A program made the position numbers and the translations under genes. Below are positions 26,987 to 32,822 of a stretch of 64,000 nucleotides of DNA, one piece after another. The stretch is taken from assembly GCF_032917945.1 (NCBI RefSeq), contig NZ_CP136624.1, positions 7,998,001 to 8,062,000 on the forward strand, given 5' to 3'. The notes beneath the pieces are model-generated. The model saw nothing but the letters and a program-made list of their open reading frames with translations. It was not told the origin of the DNA and made no database searches. This DNA comes from Bradyrhizobium sp. sBnM-33. Its GTDB lineage: Bacteria > Pseudomonadota > Alphaproteobacteria > Rhizobiales > Xanthobacteraceae. Position 1 is the stretch's first letter, and each line of letters opens with the position of its first letter.

Positions 26987-27235
26987 ATGTCGGACGCTGC
27001 AGATCCACTGGTGCTCGACTTCGTCGAATGGGTCGCCCGCGAGCCGCGGAATTACGCAGAAGTCGTCGCGACCTGGCGGACCTCCTGTCCGCGCCTGACG
27101 ATCTGGGAAGACGCTTCCGATCGCGGCTATGTCGTGCGCGAAACCATCGCCGGAACCGGACTGATGGTGACCGTCACCGCATCAGGCGAAAAGTTGCTGC
27201 GAGAGCACGGCCGCATCGGCGTGCCGCAACGCTAA
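26987..27235 (+). CDS. Small conserved hypothetical protein (82 aa)
   Basis: [20 protein letters not shown], then [20 protein letters not shown] and [20 protein letters not shown]. It resembles winged-helix-like small proteins in which a final GEKLLREH helix follows a beta pair, but no DNA-binding role can be claimed. GAGGGGAGAGAGCTG precedes the ATG. Placed 13 bases after the TauE-type transporter, hence very likely in its operon. Confidence 0.78.
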   Translation: MSDAADPLVLDFVEWVAREPRNYAEVVATWRTSCPRLTIWEDASDRGYVVRETIAGTGLMVTVTASGEKLLREHGRIGVPQR

Positions 27236-27357
27236 TCCCGCCTCATCACATTTCCGCGCCACGGCGCCTGCCTGCATTGACTTGGCACGTCAGCCCGATC
27301 AAATTCATGCAGTCGCATCTTTCTTGCGAAAACAAGAACCAACGCAAGGATCGTCCC

Positions 27358-28063
27358 ATGATCGACCTTTATTACTGGACCACGCCGAACGGCCACAAGA
27401 TCACGATGTTCCTCGAAGAGACCGGGCTGCCTTACAAGATTTTTCCGGTCAACATCGGCAAGGGCGAGCAGTTCAAGCCCGAGTTTCTGGCGATTGCGCC
27501 AAACAACCGGATTCCGGCGATGGTCGATCACGAGCCGAAGGGCGGGGCAAGCCGATCTCGGTCTTCGAATCCGGCGCGATGCTGCTCTATCTCGCCGAGA
27601 AGACCGGAAAGTTTCTGCCCGCCGATCTCTACGGCCGCTATGACGCGATCCAGTGGACGTTCTGGCAGATGGGCAATCTCGGCCCGATGGCCGGGCAGAA
27701 CCATCATTTCGCGAACTATGCGCAGGAAAAAATCAAATACGCCATCGACCGCTACGTGAACGAGACGAACCGGCTCTATGGCGTACTGAACAAGCGCCTG
27801 GCGGACCGCGAATTCATCGCCGGCGATTATTCGATCGCCGAAATGGCGAGCTATCCCTGGGTGGTGCCTACAAGAACCAGAGCCAAAACATCGACGACTT
27901 CCCGCATTTGAAGCGCTGGCTCGAAACCATCCGCGCCCGGCCCGCCACCGAGCGCGCCTATGCCAAGGCGAAAGAGGTCAATCCGAATTTCGGCCAGCCG
28001 GTGAATCGCACCGAGGAGGAACGCAGGATCCTGTTCGGGCAGACGGCGGCGGTGGTGCGGTAG
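27358..28063 (+). pseudogene. Nu-class (YfcG/YghU-like) glutathione S-transferase with two one-base frameshifts
   Basis: Starts [20 protein letters not shown] with the Thr-Pro-Asn active-site motif of the YfcG-type disulfide reductases, after AAGGA at 7 bases. Near 27542 the expected [15 protein letters not shown] is broken by loss of one G in a G run. Near 27868 the expected PWVVPYKNQSQNIDD is broken by loss of one C. With both bases restored the frame runs to the stop at 28063, giving about 235 residues, the normal length. All three pieces (27358-27541, 27542-27868, 27869-28063) are otherwise well conserved. Either a very young pseudogene or homopolymer sequencing errors in an intact gene. 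Confidence 0.88.
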
Positions 28064-28262
28064 GGTCGGGGCGTGCGGCGCTGAGCCGGCGAGGTGATCT
28101 CCCGGCGCGCTGGGCTGGGGATTCATCCCTATCCCCGGATATCCATCCCCAACACGCATAGGCAATATCGCCGAATCGCAGCGAGAATCGCCGCGCGAAC
28201 GCTCAACTTTTGCCGCGGCCGGGCGTTATCAGACTGCAGGACTCATTGTTTCGGAGACGATT

Positions 28263-28544
28263 GTGGACACCACACTGAAATTGAAGCCACGTCCAACCAA
28301 CGTGGCGTTGGTCGCCTGGCAGTTCACCGGACAGCCGCTGCACGAATGGCCGAGTTGGGTACAATCCAGTTGCTCGCTGCAGCGAAGCGAGGACGGGCAC
28401 CTCGAGCTTCGGCATGAACGGCAAAGCGGGACACAGATCGTGTATCTGCAGGAATGGCTGGTGCGGGATCTCGATGGCGGCGTGTGTTTTTATACCGACG
28501 CGGAGCTACGCAAAGCGTTCGACATCGCATCTAGAGCGTGGTGA
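28263..28544 (+). CDS. Hypothetical protein (93 aa)
   Basis: GTG start with GGAG 6 bases upstream. Reads MDTTLKLKPRPTNVALVAWQ, FTGQPLHEWPSWVQSSCSLQ, then QIVYLQEWLVRDLDGGVCFY and a C-terminal AELRKAFDIAS helix. The W-Q-F-x-G-Q-P and W-L-V-R-D pattern resembles small proteins, some of phage origin, that hold a two-strand sheet plus helix (recalled, uncertain). No partner genes nearby. Confidence 0.65.
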   Translation: MDTTLKLKPRPTNVALVAWQFTGQPLHEWPSWVQSSCSLQRSEDGHLELRHERQSGTQIVYLQEWLVRDLDGGVCFYTDAELRKAFDIASRAW

Positions 28545-28579
28545 TTTTCTTCGTCATTTCGCTCTATCTCTTTAGATTT

Positions 28580-28655
28580 GAGCATGATCTCCGCGCAAAC
28601 GCGTTCCGCGTTTGTCGCGAGGGAAAACCGGTCCCCACTTTTCCGGATCATGCTC
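28580..28655. repeat. Rhizobiales repeat GAGCATGATC ... GATCATGCTC
   Basis: GAGCATGATCTCCGCGCAAA, CGCGTTCCGCGTTTGTCGCG, then AAAACCGGTCCCCACTTTTC and CGGATCATGCTC. Ends are inverted repeats. It matches the well-known dispersed element of Rhizobiales with GATCCGGAAAAGTG and AAACGCGGAACGCGTTTG. It sits in the 306-base gap before the peroxidase gene; no gene is seen in the rest of the gap. Confidence 0.85.
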
Positions 28656-28850
28656 TGTCAGTGAAGCTGCTCACACAAATCAAAAAATAATCCGCTGGCA
28701 CCGCGCTCCGATTGGTCACAGTCTGGCGTGGGTTTTGCTGCTGAACCCTCGCGAGGGGTATCGCTCGAATTTTACCTGAACCTTTATTTACCTGCACACC
28801 GCGACACACCGGTACCCCTCTTCTCCCAACATTTGCGATTGGAGGAAGTG

Positions 28851-30398
28851 ATGGCAACTCAAGTGAATGTCCAGCCTGGCCATGGCAAGGCTGGCCGCCA
28901 ACCGACCCGACAGTTTCTCGATTCACTTTCCGGACATGACGATCCCGGAATGTTCGGGCGGATGTTTCCGAATCTCGAGCCGCTCGCCGTCGACGACGCT
29001 CCGCTGCAGGAGCTTGCCGACGCGATGAAGGATCCCAACCCCGGTGACGCCGCCGGCAATAACAGCAAGATCCCGGCAGGATTCACCTATCTCGGCCAAT
29101 TTGTCGATCACGACATCACGCTCGATCTCACCTCGTTCGGCGACAAGGAAGCCGACCCGACGGCGGTCGAGAACTTCCGCACGCCGGCACTCGATCTCGA
29201 CAGCGTCTACGGTCTCGGTCCGGACGGCAGCCGGCAGCTTTACGCGCGCAATCCCGGCGATGCCGACGGCAAGTCGCCCGGTCCGAAACTGCTGCTCGGC
29301 AAGACCATCAGCGTTGACGATATAACCATCACACCGCGCAACGACCTGCCGCGTAACCCGGAAGGCTTCGCGTTGATCGGCGACCATCGCAATGACGAGA
29401 ATCTCGTGGTTGCCCAGACGCACCTGGCGATGCTGAAGTTTCACAACAAGGTCTGCGACCATCTTGCTGCATCCGGGGTGCCGGCCGCCGGCGAGATATT
29501 CACGCAGGCACGCCAGACGGTGACCTGGCACTACCAATGGATGGTGCTGCATGATTTCGTGGAGCGCATCACCGAAAAGGGCATCGTCGCCAAGATCCTC
29601 GACCAGGGCCGCCGCTTCTACCGCTTCAAGAAGACGCCTTACATGCCTGTCGAGTTCTCCGCGGCGGCGTACCGGTTCGGCCACAGCATGGTGCGCGAGG
29701 TCTACAGCCATAACCGCAAGTTCACGCCGGGCGGCGGCATTCCCGCCACGCTCGATCTGCTGTTCAAGTTCACCGGCCTGTCGGGCGGTATCATCGGCGA
29801 TCTCGCGTCTGATCCGGTGCAGCCGCCGCTGCCTATACCGGTGCTCTCCAGCAACTGGATCATCGACTGGCGCCGCTACTTTGAAGTGCTCGCGGCCAAT
29901 CCGACCAATGTGCGGCTCAATCCCTCGCGGAAGATCGACCCGTTCCTGATCCCGCAGTTGCACGAGCTGCCGGGCGGTGGCGGCAGCCTGCCGTTCCGCA
30001 ACCTCAAGCGCGGCGTGATGCTGGGGCTGCCGTCGGGACAGGATATCGCCAAGGCGATGAAGATCAAGAATCCGCTCACCCCGGCTGAGATCGCGAGTGG
30101 CACGGACGGCGCCGCGGCAAAGAAGCACGGCCTGCACGAGCACACACCGCTCTGGTACTACATCCTCAAGGAGGCCGAGCAGCGCGGCGGCGGCGAAAAG
30201 CTCGGACCGGTCGGGGCCACGATCGTGGCGGAAGTGTTCGTCGGCCTTGTGCACGGCGACCGTCAGTCGTACCTCTGGCTGAAAGGCAAGAACTGGAAGC
30301 CGACGCTGCCGTCCAAGACACCTGGCGAATTCACCATGGCCGATCTTTTGAGATTCGTCGGCGATATCAGCCCGATCGACGGCATTTCGACGGTCTAG
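28851..30398 (+). CDS. Animal-type haem peroxidase family protein
   Basis: A 515-residue member of the animal haem peroxidase (An_peroxidase) superfamily. Marks: FTYLGQFVDHDITLDLTSFG with the distal-side His of the D-H-D motif near residue 87, RTPALDLDSVYGLGPDGSRQ, IGDHRNDENLVVAQTHLAML-FHN, and AAYRFGHSMVREVYSHN with the proximal haem-ligand His. No signal peptide is visible; bacterial members often act in or leave the cytoplasm by unusual routes. The start was set at MATQVNVQPG because GGAGG lies 5 bases before it; the upstream extension has no conservation. Convergent with the DsrE-like gene, with a strong hairpin between. Substrate (halide, lipid or other) unknown. Confidence 0.92.
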   Translation: MATQVNVQPGHGKAGRQPTRQFLDSLSGHDDPGMFGRMFPNLEPLAVDDAPLQELADAMKDPNPGDAAGNNSKIPAGFTYLGQFVDHDITLDLTSFGDKEADPTAVENFRTPALDLDSVYGLGPDGSRQLYARNPGDADGKSPGPKLLLGKTISVDDITITPRNDLPRNPEGFALIGDHRNDENLVVAQTHLAMLKFHNKVCDHLAASGVPAAGEIFTQARQTVTWHYQWMVLHDFVERITEKGIVAKILDQGRRFYRFKKTPYMPVEFSAAAYRFGHSMVREVYSHNRKFTPGGGIPATLDLLFKFTGLSGGIIGDLASDPVQPPLPIPVLSSNWIIDWRRYFEVLAANPTNVRLNPSRKIDPFLIPQLHELPGGGGSLPFRNLKRGVMLGLPSGQDIAKAMKIKNPLTPAEIASGTDGAAAKKHGLHEHTPLWYYILKEAEQRGGGEKLGPVGATIVAEVFVGLVHGDRQSYLWLKGKNWKPTLPSKTPGEFTMADLLRFVGDISPIDGISTV

Positions 30399-30421
30399 GC
30401 CGTTTCGTCACCTTCGTGTGT

Positions 30422-30478
30422 CCTGATGAATTTCAGCGATTGCGCGGCGAGAAGCTGCGCAATCGCTGAAACGTCAGG
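30422..30478. terminator. Bidirectional hairpin between peroxidase and DsrE-like genes
   Basis: Perfect 15-base arms TTTCAGCGATTGCGC and GCGCAATCGCTGAAA around 11 bases, with outer CCTGA/TCAGG pairing. It lacks a clear T tract, so it may stop transcripts in both directions with help or protect their 3' ends. Confidence 0.7.
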
Positions 30479-30510
30479 CGAGAGCTGCCGAATCCGCAAG
30501 GGCAGCGCCA

Positions 30511-31053
30511 TCACGGCTTTACATACGTCCAGCCCTGCTCCTGCAACTCCATTACCCGCACGACTCCGGATTTCACGATCTTCGCTTCTGAAATCAGCGG
30601 AATGTCCTTGCTTTCGGTCCTACTCATATTGTCGCGCGTATTGGCGCAGGCTTGGAACGAGATCGAAGGATTGCTCTCCGAGATAGCCTTGATCCGTGCT
30701 TTCACCGGCGAGGTGTCGTCACGCAGCATATGCAGGCCCGGGCCGAAAGTCACGATGTCGATTGCGACGTTCTCACCGAGATCCTTGTAATACTGCATAA
30801 CGTTCGTTGCGTTATTAAGCGCGAGATTCATCATCGCGGGCTCGTTCGAATTCACCTGCAGGATCAGGCGGTGCGGCTTCTTGTCGACAACGGCAACGGC
30901 AGCGGTACGCTTCAACCCTTGCGCAGGCGCCGCCGCTTGCTTCTTCACCAGCGCCGCTTGATTCTTCTCCTGCGCTGGCGCTGATGGCGGCGCCATGACG
31001 AGCAACGCTATGACGCCCGTCATCACTCTAACAGTACTTCCAATCCTGATCAT
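30511..31053 (-). CDS. Exported DsrE-family protein
   Basis: A 180-residue protein with a signal peptide (VMTGVIALLVMAPPSAPA). A short Ala/Lys/Gln-rich linker precedes a DsrE/YchN-like domain: HRLILQVNSNEPAMMNLALN, then VAIDIVTFGPGLHMLRDDTS and FQACANTRDNMSRTESKDIP. The domain cysteine is in QACANT, the position used by sulfur carriers of this fold. Periplasmic single-domain DsrE proteins occur in many alphaproteobacteria with no fixed role. GGAGG lies 6 bases before MIRIGSTVRV, chosen over an upstream ATG. Last gene of the minus-strand cluster 35753-30511, 29 bases after the VasI-like gene. Confidence 0.88.
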   Translation of the reverse strand: MIRIGSTVRVMTGVIALLVMAPPSAPAQEKNQAALVKKQAAAPAQGLKRTAAVAVVDKKPHRLILQVNSNEPAMMNLALNNATNVMQYYKDLGENVAIDIVTFGPGLHMLRDDTSPVKARIKAISESNPSISFQACANTRDNMSRTESKDIPLISEAKIVKSGVVRVMELQEQGWTYVKP

Positions 31054-31082
31054 AACGCACCTCCCGTGATTGTTCGATGACC

Positions 31083-31706
31083 TCAGTTGCGCGGACCGGC
31101 TACGATGTGAGGCCATTTGCATACCGTAGCGAGACGCTCTCGTGCGACTTTCAGTCCGCCGAGCGAGAAATGTCCTTGCTGGGCGGCGCCGGCTCGGCTC
31201 ACAACACGAATGGCAAATTCTCCCTGCTCGGGAAGAGACTGCAGCAAGCGTATGACGTCGCCCGTGAACGCTACGCCGGTCCCGGACGACGGCGGGGTTC
31301 CCGCAAGATACACGGGCTGATTGTCATCGATGCGATAGGAAATGGCATGCTCCTTCCCGTTGCGGGATAAGGCCGGTCCGGAGACGACCAGTTCGGTGCG
31401 ACCGGCGCGGCAGCGAATAGAGAGTTGCATCGGATGGTCATTCGAGCCGCCGTGGGAAAACGTGGTGGCGGTGATAATCGGGGTGTAGTCCACAGGCGAC
31501 GTGGTCTCGCTGATAATCCAATTGCCGGTCCCAGGAACCGGCCGGGCCGGCATAATATTACGGAGCAGATTGTCCAGACATTCCAGCCTCTCTTCGCGCT
31601 CCAACTGCGAGCAAGCGCGAAGATCCGCCAGCGGATCGGTCGGGCTTTGCGCGAGCGCGATCCTGCTGACGACTTCGAACGCGACGGAGAGAGGAAGCGC
31701 TTTCAT
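31083..31706 (-). CDS. VasI/TagO-like exported protein
   Basis: A 207-residue protein with a signal-like start (MKALPLSVAFEVVSRIALAQ). A Cys-rich pattern follows (DLRACSQLEREERLECLDNL), which is the opening of the VasI/TagO family. The middle and end, LSIRCRAGRTELVVSGPALS, HAISYRIDDNQPVYLAGTPP and LLQSLPEQGEFAIRVVSRAG, follow the family fold (R-C...T-E-L, Y-R-I-D). TagO/VasI proteins are best known as type VI secretion accessories, but similar proteins also occur without that system, and no type VI core gene is present here. It overlaps the TAXI-type gene upstream by four bases (ATGA), so both are translated from one transcript. Confidence 0.75.
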   Translation of the reverse strand: MKALPLSVAFEVVSRIALAQSPTDPLADLRACSQLEREERLECLDNLLRNIMPARPVPGTGNWIISETTSPVDYTPIITATTFSHGGSNDHPMQLSIRCRAGRTELVVSGPALSRNGKEHAISYRIDDNQPVYLAGTPPSSGTGVAFTGDVIRLLQSLPEQGEFAIRVVSRAGAAQQGHFSLGGLKVARERLATVCKWPHIVAGPRN

Positions 31707-32731
31707 CGCGACACCTGTGCCGCGCGGGCCTGACGATCCAGCCATTCCTGCGCCGCCGCAAAACGGGCGAGGCTGGGGACTGTCGCGGCGAGATTGATCG
31801 ACTTCCATTTTGGGTCGAAGCCCGGCCCCTGCAGCTTGTCGATACGGGAAAACAGAGCATCAACAAAGCGGGCGACGCGCTGATAGCGGTTTGTCCCGGC
31901 CGGCCAATTGAAGGCGACCAGAACGGTCGGTACCGCAACCGTCGGAACACGCTCGCCCTGCTTGATCAGGCCGGGGTACTCGGCCGCTTCCAACACCGCC
32001 GGAAGATAGTAATCCTCGAACTTGCTTTCGTATTTGACGGGGAGGAACTTGAAGCCTGGATCCCAGCGCCCGCGCACGAAGGCGTCAACCGGCTTCGAGG
32101 TGATGAAAACGACGGCCGCCATCTCGCCTTTGCGCATCTGCTCCAGCGCGACCTGATGAGGGATGAAAGTGTTCTCTGAATTGATTCCGAGACGGCTGAA
32201 GATCAGCGGTCCCGAATAGGCGGCAGCCGTTCCCTGGGTATTGAAATTCACCTTCTTGCCGGCGAGATCCTGCAGGCTCTGGATTTCAGGCCGAACGAAG
32301 ATGTGCAGCTCGGATGGAAAGAGGTTAAGCAGGTAGGTGATGCGGCGCTGGATCTCGGGCACCTGAACCTTGTACTCTTCGAGCGCGTCGGAATTGATGA
32401 TCGCCGTATCGACACCGCGCAAATAGAGCAGCGAGTTCAGGTTTTCCGTGGCGCCTCGGGTGACGATCGGCAGGACATGCAAATTGGGCCCGTCGTCGAC
32501 GACGCGGGCGATTTCCGCCGCGAGGCGAAGGGGCGCACCCTCAAGCAAGCCGCCCGCAAGACCGACCGTCCAGGCGTTCATCTTCTCTTTCTCGGCGATC
32601 TGCGTTGGGGTGCGTTGCGCCTTGCGGACGCTCTGCGTTTGTGCAGCCAACGCGGCAGGCTGAAGCACCAGAATGATCGGCGCCAAAGCGGCGAGCGCGA
32701 GCAAAATGCTCGATCTGGAAAACATGTTCAT
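31703..32731 (-). CDS. TAXI-family TRAP-type solute-binding protein (orphan)
   Basis: A 342-residue periplasmic binding protein with an N-terminal signal (ILLALAALAPIILVLQPAAL). Marks: GLAGGLLEGAPLRLAAEIAR, LHVLPIVTRGATENLNSLLY, GVDTAIINSDALEEYK, then LQDLAGKKVNFNTQGTAAAY, which is the standard ligand pocket region, and GEMAAVVFITSKPVDAFV. Normally such proteins feed a fused DctQM membrane subunit, but no such gene lies next to it. The C-terminal part (PAGTNRYQRVARFVDALFSR) is more like binding proteins used in sensing. AAAGGA precedes the start at 8 bases. Its stop overlaps the VasI-like gene, and it is 91 bases downstream of the coiled-coil gene. Confidence 0.9.
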   Translation of the reverse strand: MNMFSRSSILLALAALAPIILVLQPAALAAQTQSVRKAQRTPTQIAEKEKMNAWTVGLAGGLLEGAPLRLAAEIARVVDDGPNLHVLPIVTRGATENLNSLLYLRGVDTAIINSDALEEYKVQVPEIQRRITYLLNLFPSELHIFVRPEIQSLQDLAGKKVNFNTQGTAAAYSGPLIFSRLGINSENTFIPHQVALEQMRKGEMAAVVFITSKPVDAFVRGRWDPGFKFLPVKYESKFEDYYLPAVLEAAEYPGLIKQGERVPTVAVPTVLVAFNWPAGTNRYQRVARFVDALFSRIDKLQGPGFDPKWKSINLAATVPSLARFAAAQEWLDRQARAAQVSR

Positions 32732-32822
32732 CTGTAATATCCTTTATTGTATTAAGTTCGGCTTCCAGCCACCGGGTGTCGCCCTGCGTGGCTTTTTGCC
32801 CGAGTATCAAAACGTCATTCCC

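Noticed and set aside
28580..28655. Possible small RNA gene or terminator before the peroxidase gene
   Set aside because: It matches a well-known dispersed repeat of Rhizobiales and needs no further explanation.
31083..31706. Type VI secretion locus suggested by the VasI/TagO-like gene
   Set aside because: No tss core genes in the window; VasI-like proteins also occur outside such loci.
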